A stretch of DNA of 64,000 nucleotides from Shewanella abyssi (GCF_023284025.1 NZ_JAKIKR010000012.1:31892-95891), one strand, 5' to 3'. Shown: positions 18,655 to 28,264, numbered from the stretch's first letter. Notes: generated by a model not told the origin, from the letters alone. A program made the numbers and translations.

Positions 18655-19734
18655 TTGCCCTGCAAAGCAGGCAACCCCAAAGGCTTGAAAGAAAGCAGTA
18701 TCACCCTGACTAAAGGGAAAATGATCCGAATGGCACCAACAGTAGGCTCCTTAAGAGAGGGCGTGACGGGCTAACGATGGGGTCTGAAGGAAGCCATAGA
18801 AAATAAGGTGTAGCACATCGTAGTGATGATAGTTTATCTCGATTAATGCTAAATATGTACAGCTCTAGTGCTTTCGTAAGCCGCTTAAACGCTGTGGGGG
18901 CAAGTAATCATTAGGCAGGTTTGAGTGTATATTGCAGCCTTTAAGCATACCGCGACTTTTATTAGTCGCTTTTCATTGGCAGCAGTTTTGTGCTGAATTT
19001 AAACTCACTAATGAACATAATTCCTATGCAATGCTGAGGTGGATCTCTGTTGATATTGACTTGGCTTGTCACCCATAGGACTGAGGGGGCTTGATGTTAC
19101 TATTGGATATGAATGAGCTTTTTAACGTCGGTTCCTGCCTAAAGAAAAAGAATTTTGTTTACTTTTATTTTGAGTTCAGCCTATTGAAAATAAGGGGCAG
19201 TGTACTGATAAATATGGAGTTTATTCAAAAACGGTCTCATGATACTAAAAGCGTTAGTTCATTATGTTATAGGGTAGTTGATTGTTTTTAGCCCCCTTTG
19301 AGCAGGGAACGGTAGTAAGGCTGTTAATTTTCGCACCTTACAATGTTAACGATTTGTTAACTTCGCGTCGTTTGGGTCTGCTTATTTATTGACTTTATTT
19401 ACAGTGAGTTATGATGGTTTTAGTCTCCCTCTTTTCATTTTATCATCAATTTATATTACATGAAGTTCTAAAAAACAGCGCTCTTGATTCTTTTCTAGTC
19501 TTTAAGCTCGTTTTTCACAAGTTTTAGCCGATTCCAAATGTTGACACAGGTCAACATTTTGTGAAATGATGCCAGCGGGTCTACACCCTCGAAGGTGTAG
19601 AAAAGGGAAGATAATAATTAACAATCACAATAGAAAGACGAGCTTAGGCACTGGGAACTAAAGCAGAATAAGCGTACGCACCCTGTTGTCGATAAGTTAA
19701 AGCTTTTTTAATCACTTCAAATTGGTTGGGAACT
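18655..19734. other. Long intergenic region with a GC-rich structured-looking segment
   Basis: More than 1 kb with no supported gene. Bases about 18655-18920 are richer in G and A than their surroundings, with many GGAAGCC/GGCTCC-type complementary words, and look like a structured RNA or part of a group II intron domain I; I could not confirm either. A 67-codon frame at 19091 has no ribosome site or recognisable content. The last 350 bases are AT-rich and should hold the promoter of the TonB2-type operon; a perfect hairpin CTACACC-CTCGAA-GGTGTAG lies at 19581-19600. Confidence 0.4.
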
Positions 19735-20517
19735 ATGTCCAAGGTAAGCAATAAAACAAAAATCGCTACAGCGCTCATTGGCGCACTAGCCCTAGCAGGC
19801 AGTAACTTAGTGATTGCCGATCCTCTTTCTGATGTTCAGAAAGCTGACAGCAAAATTCACGCTGACGCGGCAACGTCTCAGAAGAAAGTTGATAAGTATT
19901 TTGACCAAGCTCAGGACATGTTGTTCGAGTATGGTTCAGTTGCTGATGAGCGTGAGTCACTAAAATCTTATAACGATTACGTAGCGGGCTTGGTTGCAGA
20001 CCAAGAAGCTACCATGAAATCTATTCAAGGTGACATCAACGGTGTTGATGCATTACGTCAAGGCGTTGTGCCTTTGATGTTCAAAATGGTTGAGACCTTA
20101 GAGCAGTTTGTCGCTCTTGATCTTCCGTTTAACATGGAAACACGTGTTGCACGTGTCGAAAACCTTAAAACAATACTTAACAGTGCAGAAATAACGCTGG
20201 CTGAGAAGTATCGTCTAATTCTTGATGCATATTCAATTGAACGTGAATATGGCACTACACTTGCTGTTAAAACTGGCCAGCTACAACTAGATGGTAAAGA
20301 CGTTTTAGTCGACTTCTTTAACTTCGGCCGCGTATCTTTATACGCCATGAGCTTGGATCAGAAGTCTGCTTGGATGTATAACGGCGACACTAAAGGTTGG
20401 GATCGATTAGAAGATAGTAATCTTCGCGAACTGACCAAAGGTATCCGAATTGCACGTAAACAGGGTGCTCCGGATCTATTCTCGTTACCAATTCCTGCTG
20501 CGGAGGCTGCACAATAA
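19735..20517 (+). CDS. DUF3450 periplasmic coiled-coil protein of the TonB2 operon
   Basis: A 260-residue exported protein: signal peptide 1-28 (cleavage near VIA), then a long helical coiled-coil (DVQKADSKIHADAATSQKK and onward) and a compact C-terminal part. It is the DUF3450 protein that regularly opens TonB2-type operons in Vibrio and Shewanella relatives; a structural or regulatory role beside TtpC is inferred. The ATG at 19735 is preferred over an upstream TTG. Its TAA overlaps the next ATG by one base (TAATG), indicating coupling. Confidence 0.8.
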   Translation: MSKVSNKTKIATALIGALALAGSNLVIADPLSDVQKADSKIHADAATSQKKVDKYFDQAQDMLFEYGSVADERESLKSYNDYVAGLVADQEATMKSIQGDINGVDALRQGVVPLMFKMVETLEQFVALDLPFNMETRVARVENLKTILNSAEITLAEKYRLILDAYSIEREYGTTLAVKTGQLQLDGKDVLVDFFNFGRVSLYAMSLDQKSAWMYNGDTKGWDRLEDSNLRELTKGIRIARKQGAPDLFSLPIPAAEAAQ

Positions 20518-21872
20518 TGAAAAAGTTTATAACTACAGCCATCGTTGCTGCGAGCCTGGTATTCACCGCGGGCTATGCAAACGCTGCAGATGCACCAAAG
20601 ACAATCGATCAACTGCTTAACCAAGTAAAAGTTGACCGTGCGAATGCATCAAAGACAAATGTAAAGCGTGAGCAAGAGTTTAAAAATGAGCGTGGCGATA
20701 AAGCTGCATTGTTAAAGCGTGAGAAAAATGCATTAGCAACAGAGCGCCAACGTGGTAAAGATTTAAACCAAGCGTTTTTGGATAACGAACGTAAAATCGG
20801 TCAGTTAGAAGAAGACTTAAAAACAGCTCAAGGTGACTTGGGTGAGATGTTTGGTGTTGTTAAAGGTGATGCGGGTGACTTTGCGGGTAAGCTAGCAGGT
20901 TCAAACATTTCTGCACAATACCCTGGTCGTGATGTGTTTATCGCTGAGCTTGGCGCACGTAAGCAGTTACCAAAAATCGACGAGTTAGAGCGTTTCTGGG
21001 AAGAGCAGCTGTTTGAAATGGCTGAATCTGGAAAGGTCGTTAATTTTGAAGGTTCTGTCACTGCAATCGACGGTAGCGTTCACAACACTACGATTACTCG
21101 TATTGGTGCATATAACCTTCTAGCCGATGGCAAATATGTTGTATTTAACGCTGACTTGAGTCTAATTCAGGAGCTTTCACAGCAACCTGGTGGTTATCAA
21201 GTTAAATCAGCCGCAAATTTTCAAGATACCACTTCAGGTACTCCAAGTGTTTATATTGACCCTGTTCGAGGCGTATTGCTAAATATCTTTACCCAAAAAG
21301 CAACGATTGAAGAACGTATTGAAGCGGGTGGAACGATTGGTTATATCATTATCGTGTTACTTATTCTCGGTGCTCTTATCTCTATCGAGCGTCTAATTAC
21401 GCTAGGTGTAGTGGGTGCTAAAGTTAAGGCTCAACGTAAGAATGTTGAAAACCCAGGTAACAACGCATTAGGTCGTGTACTTAAAGCTTACCAGGACAAC
21501 AAAGACGTTGATGTTGAAACGCTAGAGCTGAAACTTGATGAAGCCATTCTGAAAGAAACACCAGCACTTGAGACTCGTATTTCTATCATCAAGGTTTTAG
21601 CGGCTATCGCACCTATGATGGGTCTACTCGGTACCGTAACCGGTATGATTGCAACCTTCCAAAGCATTCAGTTGTTTGGTACGGGTGATCCTAAGCTTAT
21701 GGCTGGTGGTATCTCTATGGCACTGATGACGACGGTTCAAGGTCTAGTCGCTGCACTACCGCTAATGCTGATGCATGCAATTGTTATCGCACGCAGTAAA
21801 TCAATTGTGCAGGTTCTTGAAGAGCAGAGCGCTGGTATTGTTGCTTCACACGCTGAGAAGAGGAAAGCCTAA
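20517..21872 (+). CDS. ttpC: TtpC-type MotA/TolQ/ExbB proton-channel protein
   Basis: A 451-residue protein with signal peptide 1-23, a periplasmic coiled-coil (about 25-110) and globular region, a membrane segment near 275-300 (TIGYIIIVLLILGALIS) and a C-terminal MotA/TolQ/ExbB domain with AAIAPMMGLLGTVTGMIATF and a final membrane pair. This is the architecture of TtpC, the extra component required by TonB2 systems of Vibrio. It should help the ExbB2/ExbD2 pair pass proton-motive force to TonB2. It overlaps both neighbours by one base. Confidence 0.85.
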   Translation: MKKFITTAIVAASLVFTAGYANAADAPKTIDQLLNQVKVDRANASKTNVKREQEFKNERGDKAALLKREKNALATERQRGKDLNQAFLDNERKIGQLEEDLKTAQGDLGEMFGVVKGDAGDFAGKLAGSNISAQYPGRDVFIAELGARKQLPKIDELERFWEEQLFEMAESGKVVNFEGSVTAIDGSVHNTTITRIGAYNLLADGKYVVFNADLSLIQELSQQPGGYQVKSAANFQDTTSGTPSVYIDPVRGVLLNIFTQKATIEERIEAGGTIGYIIIVLLILGALISIERLITLGVVGAKVKAQRKNVENPGNNALGRVLKAYQDNKDVDVETLELKLDEAILKETPALETRISIIKVLAAIAPMMGLLGTVTGMIATFQSIQLFGTGDPKLMAGGISMALMTTVQGLVAALPLMLMHAIVIARSKSIVQVLEEQSAGIVASHAEKRKA

Positions 21873-22396
21873 TGTTATTCCTGATGGATATCTGGGATTC
21901 CGTCAGGGGCTTCATGGCCTCCGGAGGCGACGTCCTCTGGCTGGTTGCGGCTGTATTGTTTGTCATGTGGGTATTGATGCTTGAACGTTACTGGTATCTT
22001 AATTGGATATCACCAAAGCAACATCAAGCAATTATTACCGCATGGGAAGCTCGAGAGGATTCAACCTCTTGGTACGCACACCGCATCCGTGAAGCTTGGG
22101 TATCCCAAGCGAAGCAAGATTTAACCGCTCGTATGCTGTTAATCAAAACCTTAGTTGCGATCTGTCCTATGATAGGTCTACTAGGTACCGTAACCGGTAT
22201 GATTTCAGTATTCGATGTGATGGCAGTTCATGGGACGAGTAATGCTCGTATGATGGCAGCTGGTATTTCAATGGCAACCATGCCGACAATGGCAGGAATG
22301 GTTGCAGCATTATCGGGAGTATTTTTTAGTACTCGCCTTGATGCAAAAATGAAAATCAGTTTAGCGAAGCTAAAAGACAGCATGCCGCACCACTAG
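21872..22396 (+). CDS. exbB2: ExbB2 energy-transduction protein
   Basis: A 174-residue inner-membrane protein of the MotA/TolQ/ExbB family with three membrane segments: 19-41, about 92-115 (CPMIGLLGTVTGMISVF) and 128-150 (AAGISMATMPTMAGMVAAL). With ExbD it forms the proton channel that energises TonB. It is shorter than E. coli ExbB, as is usual for the TonB2 set. The start overlaps the ttpC stop (TAATG). Confidence 0.9.
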   Translation: MLFLMDIWDSVRGFMASGGDVLWLVAAVLFVMWVLMLERYWYLNWISPKQHQAIITAWEAREDSTSWYAHRIREAWVSQAKQDLTARMLLIKTLVAICPMIGLLGTVTGMISVFDVMAVHGTSNARMMAAGISMATMPTMAGMVAALSGVFFSTRLDAKMKISLAKLKDSMPHH

Positions 22397-22409
22397 AGAG
22401 AGATTGAAC

Positions 22410-22814
22410 ATGGCACGTAGAAAGCATTCAAGCGTAGACGAAGAAGCAGAGATTGATATGACACCGATGCTCGACATCGTGTTTATCATGCTGATCTTCT
22501 TTATTGTAACAACCTCGTTTGTAAAGCCATCAGGCCTTGACTATAACAAGCCTGAAGCTTCACAAGCGACTAAGAAGCCTTCTGCTAACATCTTTATTGG
22601 TGTGAGCAAGACAGGTGTCATCATGATGGAAAACCGTCAAGTTGATATCGAACGTGTAACTGCAAACGTTGAACGTATGCTTGCAGAAGCACCAGAGGCT
22701 GCAGTATTAATTCAAGCAGACCAAGACGCTAAACACGGTTTAGTGGTTAAGGTTCTTGATAACGTTAAAGCTGCGGGTATCGATAAGATATCTGTATCGG
22801 CGGGGAACGATTAA
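22410..22814 (+). CDS. exbD2: ExbD2 energy-transduction protein
   Basis: A 134-residue protein: a short cytoplasmic tail, one membrane helix (EIDMTPMLDIVFIMLIFFIV) whose Asp is the proton-carrying residue in ExbD, and a periplasmic domain ending KISVSAGND. ATG at 22410 is taken rather than the TTG at 22404 because AGAGAG is well spaced. It lies 13 bases after exbB2 and just before tonB2. Confidence 0.9.
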   Translation: MARRKHSSVDEEAEIDMTPMLDIVFIMLIFFIVTTSFVKPSGLDYNKPEASQATKKPSANIFIGVSKTGVIMMENRQVDIERVTANVERMLAEAPEAAVLIQADQDAKHGLVVKVLDNVKAAGIDKISVSAGND

Positions 22815-22815
22815 T

Positions 22816-23436
22816 ATGCTGAGAGGAATAGTATCATTCATAATTGGTGGTGCTGTGACTTTTGCTTTGTTTGTCTTCATGGCATTTTTGGTAGGTGGCG
22901 GTCCAACCCGCCACGATGCTTCGACAGAATCACCTGTCATTGAAATAACCATGAACAAAGATGATGCAACAGCGCAGAAAAAGCCAAGGGTTAAGCCTAA
23001 ACCGCCTACCCCGCCAGAGCAGCCGCCAAAACCGGATATTACGCCACCTGACAGTTCATCTGACATCGATACAAATATGTCATTTAACATGGGTGGAGTG
23101 AATGCCGGTGGAGCTAACACTGGATTTAAACTGGGTAACATGATGACACGCGATGGTGATGCTACGCCAATCGTGAGAATCGAACCTCAGTATCCAATAG
23201 CGGCAGCGCGAGATGGCAAAGAGGGCTGGGTACAGTTAAGCTTTTCTATTAATGCACTTGGTGGGGTTGAAGATGTAAAAGTCATCAAGGCCAAACCTAA
23301 GCGGATCTTCAATAAAGAAGCGCGTAGAGCACTGGAAAAGTGGAAATACAAGCCTAGAATTATTGACGGTAAGGCACAGAAAGTTACCGATCAAAAGGTT
23401 CAATTAGATTTCAGCTTAGATAAAGGAGGAAAGTAG
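22816..23436 (+). CDS. tonB2: TonB2 energy transducer
   Basis: A 206-residue TonB-family protein: N-terminal membrane anchor (about 5-27), a Pro/Lys-rich spacer (KPRVKPKPPTPPEQPPKP) that spans the periplasm, and a C-terminal TonB domain (PQYPIAAARDGKEGWVQLSF; RRALEKWKYKPRI) that contacts the TonB box of receptors. The start is one base after the exbD2 stop; an in-frame extension into exbD2 is rejected. The receptor pseudogene 1.2 kb upstream is a plausible former client. Confidence 0.92.
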   Translation: MLRGIVSFIIGGAVTFALFVFMAFLVGGGPTRHDASTESPVIEITMNKDDATAQKKPRVKPKPPTPPEQPPKPDITPPDSSSDIDTNMSFNMGGVNAGGANTGFKLGNMMTRDGDATPIVRIEPQYPIAAARDGKEGWVQLSFSINALGGVEDVKVIKAKPKRIFNKEARRALEKWKYKPRIIDGKAQKVTDQKVQLDFSLDKGGK

Positions 23437-23438
23437 CT

Positions 23439-24686
23439 ATGCGTAAAGTAAATACTATCGCTGCTGCCTTGATACTTTGTCTCGGGGGAAGTGTCGCAAT
23501 CGTACCTAGCGTATCTGCGGCAGAGAAATGCCCGATTGAAAAGCGTAAATCTAAAGCCGTTGGTCAGAGCGCAGCGAAGAAAGTACAGAAATCTTTTAAA
23601 GCTTATACAGAAGGTAATGTCGATGAAGCAATAACGATATTATTGGAAGCAAACGCTAAAAGTGATTTCGATAAAGCTTATATCGCACGTATGCTGGGTA
23701 ACTTCTATGCCGAGAAAGGGCAGATGCAAACCGCGGTTAAGTACTTAAAAACAGCGGTAGAAGCAAACGTCCTTGGCGGTGTTGATCATGCTGGTACTCA
23801 AAAGCTTTATGCTGATCTCTTGATTCAAGAGAAGAAGTTTAAAGAATCAATTCCGGCTTATTACAGCTGGATGGAGTTTACCTGTAAGGAAGAAGCAAAC
23901 GTATACCGTCGTATCGCGATTGCGTACTCTGAGCTGAAGCAGTGGGATAAAGTGCTTGAAGTTGCTGATAAAGGTTTAGCTATTTCTGAGAAGCCTGATA
24001 AAGGCTTGTACCAGATGAAGCTGACTGCTTATTTCAATAAAAAGGACTATAAGCAAGCTGTTAAAGTGCTTGAAACCATGGTGCCATTGTTTCAAGAAGA
24101 CAAACGCCTTTGGGTGCAGTTAGCTCAGTTTTATTTGATGACTGAAGACTTCGATAAGTCGCTAGCCACTTATGATTTAGCTTATAAAAATGGATTTTTG
24201 GAATCTGCAAGTAACATTCAACGTTTAACGCAGTTACTCGCACAAAAAGGTTCGCCATATCGTGCGGCTCAAATCTATGCTAAGCATATTAAGTCTGGTT
24301 TGGTTAAAGAAGACGAGAAAACACTCAAAATGTTAGCTGGTTTTTATCATAACGCTAAGGAGCTGAAACAAGCTGCTGCGACTTATGGTAAGGCTGCTGC
24401 TATAGACAATAATGGTAAGCTTTACCTTCGCCAAGGGCGTATCCTGTCTTTGGATGGTAAAAGTAAGCCTGCTATTGCAGCGTTGAAGAAAGCACTCGAT
24501 GCCGGAGTTAAGAGTCCTGGGGAAGTTCAGTTTGAACTGGCCTTGGCTTACCTTAATTTGAAGCAATACAAGAGCGCATACAAGTATGCGAAGCTTGCAG
24601 CTAAAGATAAGAAAACAGCTAGAGCTGCTAAGAGCTATGTGTCATATATTAAAGATAAAGCCCGCAATCACAATGTGACGCTTTAA
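23439..24686 (+). CDS. Tetratricopeptide-repeat protein of the TonB2 operon
   Basis: A 415-residue exported protein: signal peptide 1-28 (cleavage after VSA) and about nine TPR-like helical repeats (for example YIARMLGNFYAEKGQMQTAVKYLKTAV). It is the last gene of the operon, with AGGAGG upstream and two bases after tonB2, ended by a clear terminator. Such TPR proteins recur at this position in Shewanella-type TonB2 operons; a scaffold role in the periplasm is inferred. Confidence 0.82.
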   Translation: MRKVNTIAAALILCLGGSVAIVPSVSAAEKCPIEKRKSKAVGQSAAKKVQKSFKAYTEGNVDEAITILLEANAKSDFDKAYIARMLGNFYAEKGQMQTAVKYLKTAVEANVLGGVDHAGTQKLYADLLIQEKKFKESIPAYYSWMEFTCKEEANVYRRIAIAYSELKQWDKVLEVADKGLAISEKPDKGLYQMKLTAYFNKKDYKQAVKVLETMVPLFQEDKRLWVQLAQFYLMTEDFDKSLATYDLAYKNGFLESASNIQRLTQLLAQKGSPYRAAQIYAKHIKSGLVKEDEKTLKMLAGFYHNAKELKQAAATYGKAAAIDNNGKLYLRQGRILSLDGKSKPAIAALKKALDAGVKSPGEVQFELALAYLNLKQYKSAYKYAKLAAKDKKTARAAKSYVSYIKDKARNHNVTL

Positions 24687-24698
24687 CTTTTTTGAGTG

Positions 24699-24729
24699 AA
24701 AAAAAGCCTCTTTTTAAGAGGCTTTTTTT
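24699..24729 (+). terminator. Intrinsic terminator of the TonB2 operon
   Basis: AAAAAGCCTC-TTTTTAA-GAGGCTTTTTTT, directly after the TPR gene. Confidence 0.9.
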
Positions 24730-24828
24730 ATTTATAAGGTATTATTTTGTCGAGAATAACGCTTTAGTTAATCTTCATTAACCTAGATTTTATGGCTACT
24801 GTTGATTGCGGGAGTCTAATCTGCGGTG

Positions 24829-25335
24829 TTATAAGCTAACGAGCCTGTCATTAAACGCTTGGTTGTTGCGCATCCTTAAGCTTTGTTGCTCTACCGTTTC
24901 AAACAGTGTCTCTAGGTACACGTTCGAAGATGGATAGCAAATACATCCGGTCAGCTCATATGATATTTCTGCATGTGTTTCTTGCTGGTAAGTTTTGTTG
25001 AAATCTGCGATTCTGTTCTCCACTCTATCGATAACAATCTTAGTACCCGACGCATCCGTTTCAAAGATCCCCAAGGCAAAAGACTGATTATCCAGCCTCG
25101 CGAGCAAGTCGCTGGTTCGCATCAAGGCATCTTGGACTTGCTTCATGAATAATTCTAACAATTGAGGTTGAGAAATAGTTCCATGAATGTGCGGGCATAG
25201 ATACAATAAGGCCAGACTTTGGTGATCACGTATATGGCGATGCCATTCACGATTGAATACTTCCATAAAATAGGTTTGGTTATACACACCTGTTTCTGGA
25301 TCTCTAAAACCAGAATTACTAAAAGAGTAAATCAT
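24829..25335 (-). CDS. Degenerate GGDEF-like domain protein
   Basis: A 168-residue single-domain protein with a GGDEF fold pattern: the opening RDPETGVYNQTYF matches 'DxLTGLxNRR-F' of diguanylate cyclases, and LARLDNQSFALGIFE stands where 'R-GGDEFA' should be. The GG(D/E)EF signature is absent, so it should not make c-di-GMP; a binding or regulatory role is possible. GGAG precedes the ATG. It diverges from the DUF885 gene. Confidence 0.65.
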   Translation of the reverse strand: MIYSFSNSGFRDPETGVYNQTYFMEVFNREWHRHIRDHQSLALLYLCPHIHGTISQPQLLELFMKQVQDALMRTSDLLARLDNQSFALGIFETDASGTKIVIDRVENRIADFNKTYQQETHAEISYELTGCICYPSSNVYLETLFETVEQQSLRMRNNQAFNDRLVSL

Positions 25336-25409
25336 GAGTCACTCCTATAAGACTTAAGGTTAAGTATAGAAAAGATCGCTCACTTACATTGAATAAAAGG
25401 AAGATTAGA

Positions 25410-27233
25410 ATGAAAAAGGCGATAGTCGCATTGTCTATTAGCATGGTACTCGGTATGGCGGGTTGTGGTGATAAAGTAAATACTCAATTAAAAGAAGCTG
25501 ATACGGCAAAGAGTGCACCGTTAGGTCAGGAACAAACCGTAGAGCAAACTTATCTAGCGTTGGTCGATAATTATTTTAAAGACCAGCTGGCGCTTGAGCC
25601 TATCTACGCGACATTCGTTGGCGTTAATGACTACAACGATGAATTTGGTGATGGATTATCTGACGATTACTTGAAACAGCGTCATAATTTGAATAAGCGC
25701 TATTTGAGTGACGTTAAAAAGATCGACCGCAGCAAATTGTCAAAAGATTTAAAACTCAGTTATGACATGTTCACCTATGACCGTAATGTCGCCATGGCGG
25801 ATGAAACTTTCCCTAACCACTTTATGCCGATGAATCAGTTTTACAGTACTATTATTAGCATGGTCCAGCTGGGAAGTGGTGAAAGTGCGCAACCTTTCAA
25901 CACCGTAGAAGATTACCAAAACTGGGAGAAACGTCTGCAAGGTTTCATCGAGTGGATGAAATTTGCCCAGGTGCGTATGGATGAGGGCATTGAGAGTAAG
26001 GTCGTGCTCCCAAGAGTGTTAGTCGATCGAATTATTCCACAATTAACGGCTCAATTAGTCACCAAGCCAGAAGATAGCTTGTTCTATACCCCTATCAATT
26101 TATTGCCAGAGTCAATTTCTGCTGCAGATAAAGCAGTACTTACAACTGAATATAAACAACTGATTTCTGATCAGCTGCTACCTGAATTAACAGCATTACG
26201 CGATTACTTTCAAAATACTTACCTTAAATCTGCTCGTGCAAGCGACGGTTGGTGGGGCTTACCCAATGGTAAGGTGTGGTATCAGCATCTAGCGAATTCT
26301 CACACCACAACGACTATGCCTGTAGATGAGATCCACAAAATTGGATTGGTTGAGGTTGCACGTATACTGTCTGAAATGGATAAAGTACGTCAGCAAGTGG
26401 CTTTTAAAGGTGATTTAACGGCATTCTTTGCCTCGCTATCTTCAGAGCCTCAGTATTTCTTTGATAACCGTCAGGGGCTTATTGATGGTTACATGTTGCT
26501 AAAAGATAAAATCAACCTTGAGTTACCTAAGTATTTCAATGTCATGCCAAAGGCCGATTACATCGTCAAGCCCGTAGAAAGTTTTAGAGAGCAATCGGCC
26601 GCGGGTGCATCCTACGAATCTCCAGCTGTTGACGGTTCACGCCCAGGGGTATTTTATATCAATACTTACAACCTCAAGGCTCAACCAAAGTGGGGGACGA
26701 CGACGTTATCATTGCATGAAGCGGCCCCAGGACATCACTTCCAGATCGCAATTAAGCAAGAGTTAACCGGCGTACCTGAATTCCAGCGTTTTGGCAACTA
26801 CACGGCATTCGAAGAGGGTTGGGCGTTATACGCTGAGTATCTAGGCATCGAGATGGGACTATTCAACGACCCGTATCAGTATTTTGGAAAGTTGTCAGAC
26901 GAGATGTTACGTGCAATGCGTTTGGTGGTTGATACTGGACTGCACGCAAAAGGCTGGACGCGAGAGCAAGCGATTCAGTATATGAAAGACAACTCACCCA
27001 TGGCTGAGTCTGACATCGTTGCTGAAGTCGAACGTTATATGGCTATTCCTGGTCAGGCCTTATCTTATAAAGTCGGTCAGTTAAAGATCCTGTCTTTACG
27101 TGCTCAAGCGGAAAAAGCGTTAGGCGATAAGTTTGACTTAAAGGCATTCCACGACCAAATATTAACCTCTGGCTCACTCCCTATGGAAGTGATGGAACTG
27201 AAAGTTAATGACTGGATAGCATCGCAACAATAG
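25410..27233 (+). CDS. DUF885 family zinc metallopeptidase, lipoprotein
   Basis: A 607-residue protein starting MKKAIVALSISMVLGMAGC; the lipobox MAGC (Cys19) implies a membrane-anchored lipoprotein. LHEAAPGHHFQ provides the HExxxGHH zinc site, and FEEGWALYAEYLG supplies the third ligand region, the layout of DUF885 peptidases. These are thought to cleave small peptides, but the substrate is unknown. AAGGAAG upstream of 25410 supports this start over the TTG at 25389. A shorter paralogue lies at 39591. Confidence 0.82.
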   Translation: MKKAIVALSISMVLGMAGCGDKVNTQLKEADTAKSAPLGQEQTVEQTYLALVDNYFKDQLALEPIYATFVGVNDYNDEFGDGLSDDYLKQRHNLNKRYLSDVKKIDRSKLSKDLKLSYDMFTYDRNVAMADETFPNHFMPMNQFYSTIISMVQLGSGESAQPFNTVEDYQNWEKRLQGFIEWMKFAQVRMDEGIESKVVLPRVLVDRIIPQLTAQLVTKPEDSLFYTPINLLPESISAADKAVLTTEYKQLISDQLLPELTALRDYFQNTYLKSARASDGWWGLPNGKVWYQHLANSHTTTTMPVDEIHKIGLVEVARILSEMDKVRQQVAFKGDLTAFFASLSSEPQYFFDNRQGLIDGYMLLKDKINLELPKYFNVMPKADYIVKPVESFREQSAAGASYESPAVDGSRPGVFYINTYNLKAQPKWGTTTLSLHEAAPGHHFQIAIKQELTGVPEFQRFGNYTAFEEGWALYAEYLGIEMGLFNDPYQYFGKLSDEMLRAMRLVVDTGLHAKGWTREQAIQYMKDNSPMAESDIVAEVERYMAIPGQALSYKVGQLKILSLRAQAEKALGDKFDLKAFHDQILTSGSLPMEVMELKVNDWIASQQ

Positions 27234-27248
27234 AATCTGCCACAGATA

Positions 27249-27296
27249 ACCCCGCTGGAATATCCGCTAATATTTGGGATATACTAGCGGGGTTTA
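27249..27296 (+). terminator. Intrinsic terminator after the DUF885 gene
   Basis: AACCCCGCT...AGCGGGGTTT with an inner paired arm ATATCC/GGATAT. Confidence 0.8.
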
Positions 27297-27341
27297 ATTT
27301 TGCCAAATGGGCAATCATTTTTAATTTATAGGAGTTACTCC

Positions 27342-27620
27342 ATGGTACAAGCAACAGCAAGACATCTACTCGTAGATACAGAGCAGCAGTGTGAAGCGCT
27401 AAAACAACAGATCCTTGATGGTGCTGATTTTGCTGATGTCGCTAAAGCAAACTCGTCTTGCCCATCTTCTGCCCAAGGTGGTGATTTAGGTTCATTTGGA
27501 CCTGGTATGATGGTTAAAGAGTTTGATGAAGTGGTTTTTAATGCACCTTTGAATGAAGTTCAAGGTCCTGTTAAAACTCAGTTTGGCTACCACTTGTTAG
27601 AAGTCACTAGCAGAGGCTAA
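27342..27620 (+). CDS. ppiC: Parvulin peptidyl-prolyl cis-trans isomerase (PpiC)
   Basis: A 92-residue stand-alone cytoplasmic parvulin, the length of E. coli PpiC. ARHLLV, FADVAKANSSCPSSAQGGDLGSF and GYHLLEV are the rotamase strands and substrate loop. It begins at MVQATARHLLV after GGAG; an upstream in-frame TTG inside the terminator region is rejected. Confidence 0.92.
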   Translation: MVQATARHLLVDTEQQCEALKQQILDGADFADVAKANSSCPSSAQGGDLGSFGPGMMVKEFDEVVFNAPLNEVQGPVKTQFGYHLLEVTSRG

Positions 27621-27652
27621 TTGCCTGGTGGCGATTTTAAGTAGGACATAAC

Positions 27653-28186
27653 ATGCTCGAACTGTATTCCGATAGATTAAGGTTAAGAACGCTCAGACCA
27701 AGTGATTGGGATAACTTTTTATATACTCATCTCAGCGAAGAGTTGAATAAATATGTTCGAAAACCCCAAGCCGAAATCGTAATACGAGAAAAGTTCGAGC
27801 GTGCACTTATCCCTAATGATCTTGCTGAAGATGATCGATTATTAGTGATAGTGGAAGAGGTTCACCAGCATGATTTCGTCGGTTTTATGAGTTTACATCA
27901 TTCAGATGAATCTGTAGGTCGGTACGAAGTTGGCTATATGCTCCATGGTGATGCTCAGGGTCGAGGTTTTGCCAGTGAAGCATTAACAACGCTCATTGAT
28001 TGGTTATGTATTGCGCATCATCCCCACAAACTCATCGCATTTTGTGCCGACGAAAATATCGCATCGTCAAGAGTGTTGGAAAAATGTGGTTTTATTCAGG
28101 AAGGTCTATTGAGGCAAAACTGGAAAGTGGGCGAAAACTGGTTGGACGAACGGCTTTATGGCCTACTCATGGCAGAAAGAGCTTAG
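27653..28186 (+). CDS. RimJ/RimL-type GNAT N-acetyltransferase
   Basis: A 177-residue GNAT of the ribosomal-protein/alanine acetyltransferase class. It begins LELYSDRLRLRTLRPSDW, a typical start; the acetyl-CoA loop is GDAQGRGFASEAL, and ENIASSRVLEKCGFIQEG is the C-terminal signature. Acceptor unknown: could be a ribosomal protein, an amino acid or a small molecule. It follows ppiC closely. Confidence 0.85.
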   Translation: MLELYSDRLRLRTLRPSDWDNFLYTHLSEELNKYVRKPQAEIVIREKFERALIPNDLAEDDRLLVIVEEVHQHDFVGFMSLHHSDESVGRYEVGYMLHGDAQGRGFASEALTTLIDWLCIAHHPHKLIAFCADENIASSRVLEKCGFIQEGLLRQNWKVGENWLDERLYGLLMAERA

Positions 28187-28264
28187 TCACTCGATAAAGC
28201 GTACGCTCCCTTGATGATTTGAGTGTTATAATGGGGTCGTTTAGTAAATTAAAGGCGAATTAAC

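Noticed and set aside
19091..19291. 67-codon frame upstream of the TonB2 operon
   Set aside because: No convincing ribosome site and no recognisable protein features.
19609..19632. Possible Fur box (ATAATAATTAACAATCAC) before the TonB2 operon
   Set aside because: The match to the GATAAT-hexamer pattern is poor; A/T richness explains it.
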